This document shows, one piece after another, positions 41,900 to 50,608 of a stretch of 62,853 nt of DNA. This DNA is from CAWULT01 sp963923455. GTDB taxonomy: Bacteria; Acidobacteriota; Vicinamibacteria; Vicinamibacterales; UBA2999. How positions within the stretch are numbered: the stretch's first letter is position 1; every line of letters begins with the position of its first letter. Where the stretch lies: the NCBI GenBank assembly GCA_963923455.1, contig CAWULT010000011.1, positions 1 to 62,853 on the forward strand. Direction: 5' to 3'. The position numbers and the translations under genes are program-made. Below the pieces are notes generated by a model. The model was not told the DNA's origin. It searched no databases and worked only from the letters and a program-made list of their open reading frames with translations.

Positions 41900-43156
41900 C
41901 TACTCCTTCAGGCGCAGGATCGTGCCGCCTGCACCGTCCGTCAGCACATACAGCGCGCCGTCTGGACCCTGCGCGACCGTGCGAATACGCGCGTTCCGAT
42001 CGACGAGCAGGCGCTCCTCGGCCACCACGCGGTTGCCGTTCAGCACGAGGCGCACCACGTACTTCGACACCAGGGCGGCCACGAACAGGTCGCCATCCCA
42101 CGCCGGAAACATCTTGCCGGTGTAGAACGCCATGCCGGAGGGCGCGATGTCTGGCGTCCAGAAGTAGACCGGCTGCTCCATGCCCGCCTGCGTCGTCTTG
42201 TCGCCGTTGATCGGCTTGCCGTTGTAGTCGCGCCCGTAGCCGATGACCGGGAACCCGTAGTTCTTGCCCTTCTCGACCTCGTTGATCTCGTCGCCGCCGC
42301 GCGGACCGTGCTCACTCGTCCAAAGCTTGCCGGTCTTCGGATGGATGGCCATGCCCTGATCGTCGCGGAAGCCCAGGGCGTAGATCTCCGGACGCGCGCC
42401 TGCCTTGCCGACGAAGGGGTTGTCCTTCGGGACCGAACCGTCGGTATTGATGCGCAGCACTTTCCCCATCAGGCTGTCGAGTTGCTGCGGCTGCATCCAG
42501 TCTTCGGACCGGAGGCCGAATCCCGCCACGCCCGTGGACGTGATCAACAACGTCCCGTCGGGACCTTGAATCAGCCTGCCGCCCGTGCCCTCGGCGTCAA
42601 TCAGATCCTTCACGCCTTCGAGGCCCTTGTCGTTGGCCGCGAGCCGCGCACTGGCGATGTGCATGTGCGTGGGCGAGGCCTGCTTGGCCGGGTCGGCGCC
42701 TTCGGGCAGCACCGCGTAGGCCAGGTAAACCGTGCGGTTGCTGGAGAAGTTCTTGTCGAGCACGACGTCGTACAGGCTGCGACCACGACCGTACATGTTC
42801 GACGGCATGCCCTCGAGCGGCTCCGACACGGCGCCGTCCTTGCCGACGAGCCTCAGGCGCCCATTCTGCTCGGCCACGATGATCCGGCCGTCTGGCAGGA
42901 AGCGGAAGCTGGCGCCGGTGAAGCCACTGGCCACCGTTTCGACTGTAAACCGCTCCGTCCTGGCAGGCACCGGCGCGCGCGTCTGACCGAGCCACTGCGG
43001 CAGGGGCTGGTAGCCGTCCGGTGCCGCACTGTCCGTCGTCTGTGGCGCCCCGGGCACCGGCGCCGGCGGACGTGGCACGACTCTGGTCTGGGCGGTCGTC
43101 ACGAGTGAGCCAAGTGCCAGGCACGCGGCGCCCGCAATCACGGTTCTGCGAATCAT
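41900..43156 (-). CDS. Exported PQQ-dependent sugar dehydrogenase (GSDH type)
   Basis: The 418-residue product has a signal peptide (IAGAACLALGSLVTTAQT) and the six-bladed glucose/sorbosone dehydrogenase fold: FTGASFRFLPDGRIIVAEQNGRLRLV, GRSLYDVVLDKNF, LWTSEHGPRGGDEINEV, NYGFPVIGYGRDY, MAFYTG. The EHGPRGGDE segment is a family hallmark for PQQ and calcium binding. It probably oxidises aldoses in the periplasm. The ATG at 43156 is chosen over a TTG one codon upstream. Confidence 0.88.
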   Translation of the reverse strand: MIRRTVIAGAACLALGSLVTTAQTRVVPRPPAPVPGAPQTTDSAAPDGYQPLPQWLGQTRAPVPARTERFTVETVASGFTGASFRFLPDGRIIVAEQNGRLRLVGKDGAVSEPLEGMPSNMYGRGRSLYDVVLDKNFSSNRTVYLAYAVLPEGADPAKQASPTHMHIASARLAANDKGLEGVKDLIDAEGTGGRLIQGPDGTLLITSTGVAGFGLRSEDWMQPQQLDSLMGKVLRINTDGSVPKDNPFVGKAGARPEIYALGFRDDQGMAIHPKTGKLWTSEHGPRGGDEINEVEKGKNYGFPVIGYGRDYNGKPINGDKTTQAGMEQPVYFWTPDIAPSGMAFYTGKMFPAWDGDLFVAALVSKYVVRLVLNGNRVVAEERLLVDRNARIRTVAQGPDGALYVLTDGAGGTILRLKE

Positions 43157-43333
43157 CAACCCCTCCAGGGTGCCGGCACCGGCCGGACGTCGGCCTACAT
43201 CCTACCGCCGGGTGGCGCTGTCGGAATGGGGGGAGGAGAATTCCAACGCTTTCGCGTCGACGGGCTGCTGCGCATGCTCCCGTATTCCGCCATCGCCCGG
43301 ATGCGCGACCTCGTCACGCGGCAGGCGACGTCC

Positions 43334-43870
43334 CTATCGATGGCTGGATCCGGGGATTGCACGGCGACGGGCATCCGCCCCCGAGACCGCTTGCGGCCCT
43401 TCCGCCCACCCGAGGTCGTCGAGCCGCAGGGTACCGTCGGCATCCTGCAGGATGGGCGGCAGGACGAGGCCGGCGTGCCGCCCCGCCAGCTCGGCCCACT
43501 CTGTCCGCCAGTCGAGCACCCGCTCGGGGAAGACGGGCATGAAGCGGGCGCGCCGCCGCGCGGCCGGGTCGACCGACGCGGCCAGCGCGTCCATCAATTG
43601 TGCCCGCGACAGGGGCGCCGTCCAGCAGAGCGCCCAGACCCCGCCGAGCTCCGTGCTGGCGCGTACCAGCGGTGGGGACCCCGCCGACAGCATGACGGGC
43701 ACCCCCAGCGCCGACGCCCCGCCCGGCTCCGAGGGGTGCTCGATCCAGACGCCGAGCAGCGACGCGTCGTCGTCGCCCGCGTCACCCCGCCACGCCTGCG
43801 TCAGCGCCGACACGTCCGCACACGCACGAGCCAGATGATCCGGAGTCCGGACGACCAGGAACCGGCTCAC
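43334..43870 (-). CDS. Protein of unknown function, coupled to isocitrate dehydrogenase
   Basis: The 178-residue frame starts at a GTG 1 nt after the stop of the isocitrate dehydrogenase gene and reads SRFLVVRTPDHLARACADVSALTQAW, DDDASLLGVWIEHPSEPGG, LSRAQLMDALAASVDPAARRRARFMPVFPERVLDWRTEW. I recognise no domain. The tight coupling, regular GC-rich codon use and lack of signal peptide support a real cytosolic protein. Confidence 0.6.
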   Translation of the reverse strand: MSRFLVVRTPDHLARACADVSALTQAWRGDAGDDDASLLGVWIEHPSEPGGASALGVPVMLSAGSPPLVRASTELGGVWALCWTAPLSRAQLMDALAASVDPAARRRARFMPVFPERVLDWRTEWAELAGRHAGLVLPPILQDADGTLRLDDLGWAEGPQAVSGADARRRAIPGSSHR

Positions 43871-43871
43871 G

Positions 43872-45314
43872 TCATTCCCCCTGGCCGAGCGAGTAGGCCG
43901 GCCGCCCGTCCATCGTGTACAGGTGCTCGGTCTTGATGATGTCCAGCCCGCGCTGGTGCAAGGCGCCCAGTAGCCCGAGGACGCCGTCGAAGGCAACCGG
44001 GCCGGCATCGGCGGGCGTGAACCGGCATCGCCAGTGGTCGGTCCGGTAGGTTTCGGGAATGCCGTCCGGGTACACCTTCACGCCTCGGTTCGTGATCATC
44101 TTCAGGCGCCAGGGGGCGGGCGCCACCTCCTCGATCGTCCGGCCGAGCGCCGCCGCGTCGCGCCCCTCGACGTCCCAGTCGAGGAAGACGTCCATGCCGA
44201 CCAGCGTCTTGGTCATGGGGCGCGGCGGGGACACCTTCACGGAGATGCCGCCGGGCCGGTAGTGCACCGGCTCCAGCAGGCGCGGTCGCTCGCCGAGCCG
44301 CTCGATCACGGCCGCCGCGAACGCGTCCGTTCCCACCTCGCAGCGGCTGAGACCGTGGCGGTAGATGTCCGAGGTGTGGATGCCGCTCTCGATCGCGCAC
44401 AGCCAGGCATTCTTGATGCGCTCGGCGACCTCCGCCTGTCCGACGTGCACCAGCAGCTGCGTGGCCGCCAAGAGCAGTCCGGACGGGTTGGCAACGCCCC
44501 GGCCGGCGATGTCCGGCGCCGACCCGTGCACCGCCTCGAACATCGCCGCCGACTCGCCGATGTTGGCCGAGCCCGCCAGCCCGATCGACCCGGCGACCTG
44601 GGCGGCGATGTCGGACAGGATGTCGCCGTACAGGTTCAGCGTCACGATGACGTCGAACGTCTCCGGCTGCGCGGCGACGCGCGCCGCGCCGATGTCGATG
44701 ATCTGATGGTCGCTCTCGAGGTCGGGGTACTCGGCGGCCACCTCGTCGAAGACCCGGTGGAACAGTCCATCGGTGAGCTTCATGATGTTGTCTTTGGTCA
44801 TGCAGGTCACCCGACGGCGCCCGTACGCGCGCGCGTACTCGAACGCGTAGCGCACGATGCGCTCGGACCCGGATCGCGTGATCAGCTTGAGGACCTGCGT
44901 CACGTCGTCCGTCTGCTGGTGCTCGATGCCGGCGTAGAGGTCCTCTTCGTTCTCGCGGATGATCACGAGGTTGATGCCCGGGTGCGGCGAGGCCACGAAC
45001 GGGGCGTAGGACTTGGTCGGCCGCACGTTGGCGAACAGGTTGAGGGCCTTTCGGATGGTCACGTTCAGGCTCTTGTAGCCCCCGCCCTGTGGCGTGGTGA
45101 TTGGCGCCTTCAGGAGCACGCCGTTCCGGCGGATGGTCGCCCAGGCCTCGGGGGTGATGCCCGACGTGTGGCCCTGCCGGTAGACTTGCTCCCCGACCAC
45201 GATGCGGTCGTAGGCCAGCGGTGCGCGTGCTGCCTCGAGCACCCGCAGCGTGGCGTCCATGATCTCGGGTCCGATGCCGTCGCCGTGGGCGACGGTGATG
45301 CGCCTCTCGTTCAT
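43872..45314 (-). CDS. icd: NADP-dependent isocitrate dehydrogenase, Thermus-like long form
   Basis: The 480-residue product belongs to the isocitrate/isopropylmalate dehydrogenase family: ITVAHGDGIGPEIMDATLRVL, NLFANVRPTKSYAPF, VIIRENEEDLYAGIEHQQTDD, NLYGDILSDIAAQVAGSIGLAGSANIG. A C-terminal extension of about 140 residues (from about 340) is like that of the Thermus/Rickettsia type. It converts isocitrate to 2-oxoglutarate in the TCA cycle, the substrate the kor complex would use. It is divergent from a LysR gene. Confidence 0.88.
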   Translation of the reverse strand: MNERRITVAHGDGIGPEIMDATLRVLEAARAPLAYDRIVVGEQVYRQGHTSGITPEAWATIRRNGVLLKAPITTPQGGGYKSLNVTIRKALNLFANVRPTKSYAPFVASPHPGINLVIIRENEEDLYAGIEHQQTDDVTQVLKLITRSGSERIVRYAFEYARAYGRRRVTCMTKDNIMKLTDGLFHRVFDEVAAEYPDLESDHQIIDIGAARVAAQPETFDVIVTLNLYGDILSDIAAQVAGSIGLAGSANIGESAAMFEAVHGSAPDIAGRGVANPSGLLLAATQLLVHVGQAEVAERIKNAWLCAIESGIHTSDIYRHGLSRCEVGTDAFAAAVIERLGERPRLLEPVHYRPGGISVKVSPPRPMTKTLVGMDVFLDWDVEGRDAAALGRTIEEVAPAPWRLKMITNRGVKVYPDGIPETYRTDHWRCRFTPADAGPVAFDGVLGLLGALHQRGLDIIKTEHLYTMDGRPAYSLGQGE

Positions 45315-45393
45315 CCGTTCACATCCTCCACCCCCAGACTACCGGCGACGCCATAATTCGTTCCAATTCATAGTTGTTGGAGAGTCGTTCGTC

Positions 45394-45399
45394 TATAGT
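45394..45399 (+). promoter_or_regulatory. TATAGT box 10 nt before the LysR start
   Basis: TATAGT precedes the ATG at 45410 by 10 nt, giving a transcript with 3-4 leader bases at most. Confidence 0.45.
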
Positions 45400-45409
45400 G
45401 AACGATGAC

Positions 45410-46342
45410 ATGCTGAACTTCAGTCACCTGCGCTATTTCTGGGCGGTCGCGCACGAGGGGAATCTGACGCGCGCCGCCGAGGCCCTGCACGTGTCGCAGT
45501 CGGCGGTGTCGGTCCAGGTCCAGAAGCTGGAGGCAGACCTGGGGCAGCCGCTCTTCGAGCGCCGGGGCCGCCGCCTCGAGTTGACGGCCGCCGGACGCCT
45601 GGCCCTCGACCACGCCGACGCCATCTTCGGGCTCGGTGACCGACTGGCCGCCGCGGTCCGCAAGGGCGGCGCCGCCCGTCATCTGCTTCGCGTGGGTGCG
45701 CTCGCGACGCTGTCACGCAACTTCCAGCTCGCCTTCCTCGGCCCTGCACTCGAGCGGTCCGACGTCGCGGTGACCTTGCGGTCCGGGACAGCGCGGAGCT
45801 TGCTGCGGCAGCTGGAATCCCATCGACTCGACGTGCTGCTGTCCAACGTGGCGCCGCCCCGCGACGGCGCGACGCCGTGGGTGCCCCACCTGATCGGCGA
45901 ACAACCCGTGGCGCTCGTCGGCCATCCGGCGCGCGCGAGACGGGTCCGCGACTGGCGGAAGCTGCTCTCGCGCGAGCCGCTGGTGCTGCCGTCGCCCGAG
46001 AGCAGCCTTCGCGCCGCCTTCGACGCGCTGGCCTATCAGCTGGGGGTCGTCCCACAGGTGGCCGCCGAAGTCGACGACATGGCGATGTTGCGGCTGCTCG
46101 TGCGACAGAACGTGGGGTTCGGCGTCGTGCCGCCGATCGTCGTGCGCGACGAGCTCGTGGCCGGCACGCTGAAGCAGGTGGCCCGATTGCCGGGCATCAA
46201 GGAGGCGTTCTTCGCCATCACGCTGCCACGCGAGTTCCCCCACCCGCTCCTCGCTCACCTGATTCCAGCGGCCCGGCAGACGCTGGCCCGCAGGCTCCAG
46301 CCGGGCGCCCGGCCCGCGCGACAGGCCTCGGGCCAGAGGTGA
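45410..46342 (+). CDS. LysR-family regulator, NhaR-like
   Basis: The 310-residue product has a winged helix at the N-terminus (MLNFSHLRYFWAVAHEGNLTRAAEALHVSQSAVSVQVQKLEADLGQPLFERRGRRLELT) closest to the NhaR branch, and a LysR effector domain beyond residue 90. An in-frame TTG at 45374 would add residues without family likeness. It is divergent from icd across about 95 nt and may regulate it or itself; the effector is unknown. Confidence 0.88.
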   Translation: MLNFSHLRYFWAVAHEGNLTRAAEALHVSQSAVSVQVQKLEADLGQPLFERRGRRLELTAAGRLALDHADAIFGLGDRLAAAVRKGGAARHLLRVGALATLSRNFQLAFLGPALERSDVAVTLRSGTARSLLRQLESHRLDVLLSNVAPPRDGATPWVPHLIGEQPVALVGHPARARRVRDWRKLLSREPLVLPSPESSLRAAFDALAYQLGVVPQVAAEVDDMAMLRLLVRQNVGFGVVPPIVVRDELVAGTLKQVARLPGIKEAFFAITLPREFPHPLLAHLIPAARQTLARRLQPGARPARQASGQR

Positions 46343-46359
46343 GGCGACGCGGGGGCGCC

Positions 46360-46824
46360 CTAGGGTCTGCGCTTGACGACCCGCATTTCCAGACCCTTCG
46401 GCGCCACGAGCCGTCTGCCCTGATCCGTGGCGTCCTGCTGCGCCGTGAGGAGTGTCACGCCGTCGACGCCGGAGTTCTGCACGGCATCGATGACCTCGAT
46501 GAGGCGTGCGTACGGAACGCGGGCGTCCGCCTTGACGTAGAGCGTCTTGTCCGCTCGAGTGGAGAGCATGGCCCGGACGGTATCGGCCAGGGCGGAAGCC
46601 TGTACCGGGTTGGCGGCGAGGTAGACGGCGCCGTCGGCAGTCAGCGCCACGACCAAGGCATCTTGGCCATCCGCGCCCGGGACGGTGACGGCATTGCCCG
46701 TCACTGGCAGCTGAACAGCGACGCCCCGCTGCAACGGGAGGCTCACGCCTTGCTGTGCCCATCCCGCACCTGGAAGGACCGCCAACATCGCGGCCAGGAG
46801 AGGCGCTCGCCATCTGCGATTCAT
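46360..46824 (-). CDS. ExbD/TolR-like periplasmic domain with a signal peptide
   Basis: The 154-residue product matches the periplasmic half of ExbD/TolR: VTADGAVYLAANPVQASALADTVRAML, DKTLYVKADARVPYARLIEVIDAVQNSGVDGVTLLT. The N-terminus APLLAAMLAVLPGAGWAQQ reads as a cleavable signal, not the usual transmembrane helix with its proton-path aspartate. It may thus be a soluble ExbD-like domain. AAGGAG precedes the ATG. It is divergent from a PepSY gene and close to a TonB gene; ExbB is absent. Confidence 0.75.
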   Translation of the reverse strand: MNRRWRAPLLAAMLAVLPGAGWAQQGVSLPLQRGVAVQLPVTGNAVTVPGADGQDALVVALTADGAVYLAANPVQASALADTVRAMLSTRADKTLYVKADARVPYARLIEVIDAVQNSGVDGVTLLTAQQDATDQGRRLVAPKGLEMRVVKRRP

Positions 46825-46969
46825 ACGGACTCCTTCTGCCATGCGACACATTCTCTCCGATCGCATCCTGCCCGGCCTCGTGACCGACGCGCGGCCGGTG
46901 CTCGCCTCGACATCGCGTCCGTCGACCTGACGGTGGCTCCGCCGCATGGATCGCACCAGCGGCGTGTTG

Positions 46970-46975
46970 TAGTCT
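46970..46975 (+). promoter_or_regulatory. TAGTCT box 7 nt before a GTG start (leaderless type)
   Basis: TAGTCT is followed by 7 nt and the GTG at 46983; the preceding TTG gives an extended -10 look. Confidence 0.45.
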
Positions 46976-46982
46976 GGTTTCC

Positions 46983-47768
46983 GTGAGCACGGGTGACCGG
47001 CTGGCGCTCTGGCAGCGGTGGATTCGGCAGCCGCAGACGGTCTGGCTCCGCAGGGCGCTCTTTCAACTGCACGTGTGGAGCGGCCTGATCCTGGGGCTCT
47101 ACATCTGCTTCATCAGTGTCACCGGCAGCGTGCTCGTCTACCGGAACGAACTGTATCTGGCCACGGCCCCGGACCCCGACCTCGGTGGTTCGATCCCAAC
47201 CGGCTATTGGATGGTGTCGAAGCTGATCGAACTGCACGACGATCTGCTTGCGGGACCTGCGGGACGGCGGGTGAACGGAATGGGCGCCGTCGGCGTCCTC
47301 CTGGTCGCGGCCACGGGCCTGCCGATCTGGTGGCCGGGCATCGGGAGGTGGACCCGCAGCCTGAGCCTCCACCGGGGCGTCGGCTGGAGGCGCTTCGTCT
47401 GGGACCTGCACAGCGCGGTCGGCTTCTGGAGCGTCGGATTCGTCCTCGTGTCCGCGCTCAGCGGTGTCTATCTGTGTTTTCCGGACGAGGCGCAGGCCGC
47501 TGTCGATGCGCTGGCTCCACAGGCTGGCCAGGACGCGGGTCTTCGCGCGGTGGACTGGGCGCTCTATTGGCTGGCATACCTGCACTTCGGCCGCATCAAC
47601 GGCATCGGCATCCCCTGCAGCGGGCCGGGATTGTGTGACCAGGCGACCAAGGCCGTGTGGGCCGTCCTGGGACTGTCCCCGACGGTGCTGTTCGTCACCG
47701 GCACGACCATGTGGTGGCATCGTGTGCTGCGCCCGTGGTGGCGGCGACGCGGCCATGGGGCCAGCTGA
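46983..47768 (+). CDS. PepSY-associated membrane protein
   Basis: The 261-residue product starts at GTG and has the PepSY_TM pattern: LFQLHVWSGLILGLYICFISVTGSVLVYRNEL, LHDDLLAGPAGRRVNGMGAVGVLLVAATGLPIWWPG, WDLHSAVGFWSVGFVLVSALSGVYLCFPDE and a last segment before WWHRVLRPW. Four transmembrane helices with paired histidines resemble ferric-reductase-like proteins used with TonB-dependent iron uptake. The tonB-like gene 117 nt downstream supports this. Confidence 0.82.
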   Translation: MSTGDRLALWQRWIRQPQTVWLRRALFQLHVWSGLILGLYICFISVTGSVLVYRNELYLATAPDPDLGGSIPTGYWMVSKLIELHDDLLAGPAGRRVNGMGAVGVLLVAATGLPIWWPGIGRWTRSLSLHRGVGWRRFVWDLHSAVGFWSVGFVLVSALSGVYLCFPDEAQAAVDALAPQAGQDAGLRAVDWALYWLAYLHFGRINGIGIPCSGPGLCDQATKAVWAVLGLSPTVLFVTGTTMWWHRVLRPWWRRRGHGAS

Positions 47769-47885
47769 TGCCGGTGCGCTGAGGCATCCTCGCAGGCCCA
47801 CGCCGGCACTTCGCTTGCTCTGACACATCCCTGGACAGCATCGCTGCCGGACCTGCACGGCCCGGCATGCCGAATCTGTAAACAC

Positions 47886-48803
47886 ATGTCAGTTCTGTTC
47901 GACGACGCACGATCGAGCACGCCCACGCACGGCCGTTCGAGCACCGGCCTGTGGTTCAGCATCGTGGTGCACGCAGTGGTCGGGGTGGCGCTGGTCGTCA
48001 TCCCGATGCGTGCGGTCGAGAAGCCGCCCACGCCGCGTGCACGGTCGATCGCGGCGTTCGTCCTGCCGTCACGCGTGGAGCTGCCACCGCCTGCCGTCGA
48101 GGCGCCACGCCGTCCCGCGCCAGCGCCTCAGCCGACACCGGTGCGCGACGTCGCCCGGGTGGAAGCCCCCAAGCCGCTTCCCGTCGTGCCGGCCGTGGCC
48201 AAGGTGGTCGAGCCGACACCGGTGCAGCTCGTGCCCGCGGTCGCGGCGGAGGTCGAGCGTCCCGTCGAACGCCCGGTGACCGGGCTCTTCGAGCGGACCA
48301 GCAGCGCGCCCGCGAACCAGGCCGCGGCCGCCGTCACGACCGGCGGGTTCGGCAGTGCGGCGGCCTCGCCGCGCGGGGCCGCGAACGGAGCCGGCGGGGT
48401 CACGACCGGAGGATTCGGCAGCGGGTCGCCCGCGCCCCGTCGAACCGCTGCCGCTGGCGAGGTACAGATGGCGGGGTTCGAGCAGCGCACGAGCGCGCCC
48501 GCCCAGCCAGCGGCGGCTGCGGTCACGAAGGCCGTGGATCAGCCGGTCGAGATCGTCTCCAAGCCCACGCCGGAGTACACCGACGAGGCACGCACGGCGC
48601 GGGTCGAGGGCACCGTGTCGCTTGAGCTCGAGTTCACGGCCGCCGGCGACGTCCGCGTGCTGCGCCTCGTGCGCGGACTCGGCCACGGCCTCGACGAGGC
48701 CGCGCAGCGTGCGGCGCTTCGCATTCGGTTCAAGCCCGCCCAGTCAGCCGGCCGGCCCGTCGACTCCCGCGCCACGGTTCACATCACGTTCCGTCTGTCC
48801 TAG
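47886..48803 (+). CDS. TonB-family energy transducer
   Basis: The 305-residue product has one transmembrane anchor (about 22-41, GLWFSIVVHAVVGVALVVIP, with the SxxxH-like SIVVH), a proline-rich spacer (about 48-130), four imperfect repeats of about 21 residues (133-217, pattern GGFGS..SAP..AAAAVTT) and a C-terminal TonB domain (about 220-305: YTDEARTARVEGTVSLELEFTAAGDVRVLRLVRGLGHGLDEAAQRAALRIRFKPA). It should couple inner-membrane energy to an outer-membrane receptor. The M48 gene follows after 12 nt. Confidence 0.87.
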   Translation: MSVLFDDARSSTPTHGRSSTGLWFSIVVHAVVGVALVVIPMRAVEKPPTPRARSIAAFVLPSRVELPPPAVEAPRRPAPAPQPTPVRDVARVEAPKPLPVVPAVAKVVEPTPVQLVPAVAAEVERPVERPVTGLFERTSSAPANQAAAAVTTGGFGSAAASPRGAANGAGGVTTGGFGSGSPAPRRTAAAGEVQMAGFEQRTSAPAQPAAAAVTKAVDQPVEIVSKPTPEYTDEARTARVEGTVSLELEFTAAGDVRVLRLVRGLGHGLDEAAQRAALRIRFKPAQSAGRPVDSRATVHITFRLS

Positions 48804-48815
48804 CCAGAGGCACCC

Positions 48816-50558
48816 ATGCGACTTGCACCGCTTCCCTTGCTGCTCGCGCTGCTCACGTCCACTCTCGTGGCGCCGATGGCTCGTGCGCAGGCCAACGATC
48901 GGAAGGGCTCGACGGCTCCGACGTCCAATCGCGCCGGACAGACGCAAGCCGACGAGATCGTCGATCGGATGAGCACGGCGGAACGGGCGGTGCTCGAGCG
49001 GTTGAGGACGTCCAACCCACTGATGGAGGTGTACACCCAGAGTGTCGCCCCGGACGAGGCGCGCGGCTGGGTCCCCACCGACGACAACTACGTGCTCGGC
49101 CAGCTGCGGTTCGATGACGGGCCGGCGCTGCGTCCGTTCGGAGAGCGGGAACAGCGCGGGGTGAAGCTGCGCATCGTCTCGCGCCCGCCCAGCCTTGGGG
49201 ATGTCTTCGCCGCCATGGTGGCGCCAGACTGGCGCGGGCTCGACCGGAAGCGATACGAATTCACCTACGTCCGACGGGAGTTCCTCGGCGAGTCTCGCTG
49301 CTTCGTCTTCGACGTGAGGCCGCTTCGCAACGGCAAGGAAGGCTTCGTCGGCCGGATCTGGATCGAGGACCGCGACTACAACCTCGTCCGCTTCAATGGC
49401 GCCAGCCGAGGGTCTGAGGAGACGCTGTCGGGCCTGCTCAAACGGACGCTGTCGTTCCACATGGACGGCTGGCGGGTGAACGTCGCGCCCGGCGTGTGGG
49501 TCCCCTCGTACATCTACTCGGAAGAGACGGATCTGAACAACGCGCCCTCCTCCAAGTCGTCGTCCAACTCGAAGCGGCAGGCCCGGTTCAAGAGCCAGAC
49601 GCGGATCTGGGGATACCAGGCGCAGAACACCGACCGCACCGGCGCGCTGGCGACGATCCGGATCGACGAGCCCAATGTCGCCGACGTCAGCGAAGGGGCC
49701 GCGCAGCTGTCGCCCGTGCTCAGCCAGCGCCGCTGGGAACAGGAGGCCGAGGCGAACGTCCTCGAACGGCTGGAGGCCATCGGCCTGCTCGCGCCGGTGG
49801 GCGAGGCCGACAGGGTTCTCGAGACCGTCCTCAACAACCTGGTCGTCACCAACAAGGTGTCCCTCGAGCGGCCGCTGCACGCCAGGATTCTGCTGACCTC
49901 TCCGCTCGAGTCGTTCACGGTCGGCCACACGATGGTGTTGAGCCGCGGCCTCATCGACGTGCTGCCCGACGAATCGAGCCTCGCGACGATGCTCGCGCAC
50001 GAGTTGAGCCACGTGGCGCTCGGCCACCAGCTGATCGACACCAAGTTCTCGTTCGCCGATCGCCTGATGGTGCCAGACGGCGACCTGCTGCAGACGCTCC
50101 GGTTCCGTCGCACGCCCAAGGAGGAGGCCGCGGCCGACGAGAAGGTCATCGAGCTGCTCGGCAAGTCGCCCTACCGAGACAAGCTGGCCGACGCCGGCCT
50201 GTTCCTGCGTACGCTCTCGGAGCGCGCCACGCAGCTGCCCCGGCTCATCCAGCCGCACATCGGAGACTACATGGCGGCCAACGGGCAGATGACGCGGCTC
50301 GCCGAACTCATGAACCAGGCCCCGCCCCTGATGCCCGACAGCCTCGAGCAGATCGCTGCGCTCCAGCTCGGTGCGCGGCTCGTCGTCGACGCGTGGAGCG
50401 GAAAGGTGACGCTCGACCGCTCGCCGGCCGTGCCGCTGATGTCGGTTCGCGAGAAGGTACCGTTCGCCGTGACGCCGCTGATGCCCGTGATCAGGTATGC
50501 GGCGCCTCTGGACGTCGCCACGCCCGTCCAGACGGTCGGCGAGTTGCGGACCAACTGA
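48816..50558 (+). CDS. Exported M48-family metallopeptidase
   Basis: The 580-residue product has a signal peptide (ending ARAQ), an N-terminal half of about 290 residues with no recognised domain, then an M48 peptidase core: H395-E396-x-x-H399 in LAHELSHVALGH and the ExxxD motif at Glu437-Asp441 supplying the third zinc ligand. It is probably periplasmic. It starts 12 nt after the TonB gene and is likely co-transcribed; whether it processes a TonB-dependent system is unknown. Confidence 0.87.
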   Translation: MRLAPLPLLLALLTSTLVAPMARAQANDRKGSTAPTSNRAGQTQADEIVDRMSTAERAVLERLRTSNPLMEVYTQSVAPDEARGWVPTDDNYVLGQLRFDDGPALRPFGEREQRGVKLRIVSRPPSLGDVFAAMVAPDWRGLDRKRYEFTYVRREFLGESRCFVFDVRPLRNGKEGFVGRIWIEDRDYNLVRFNGASRGSEETLSGLLKRTLSFHMDGWRVNVAPGVWVPSYIYSEETDLNNAPSSKSSSNSKRQARFKSQTRIWGYQAQNTDRTGALATIRIDEPNVADVSEGAAQLSPVLSQRRWEQEAEANVLERLEAIGLLAPVGEADRVLETVLNNLVVTNKVSLERPLHARILLTSPLESFTVGHTMVLSRGLIDVLPDESSLATMLAHELSHVALGHQLIDTKFSFADRLMVPDGDLLQTLRFRRTPKEEAAADEKVIELLGKSPYRDKLADAGLFLRTLSERATQLPRLIQPHIGDYMAANGQMTRLAELMNQAPPLMPDSLEQIAALQLGARLVVDAWSGKVTLDRSPAVPLMSVREKVPFAVTPLMPVIRYAAPLDVATPVQTVGELRTN

Positions 50559-50608
50559 GCCTGGGCGGGGCGTGCCGCTGATCCCTGTCGGGTCGCTCGG
50601 CGACCGGC

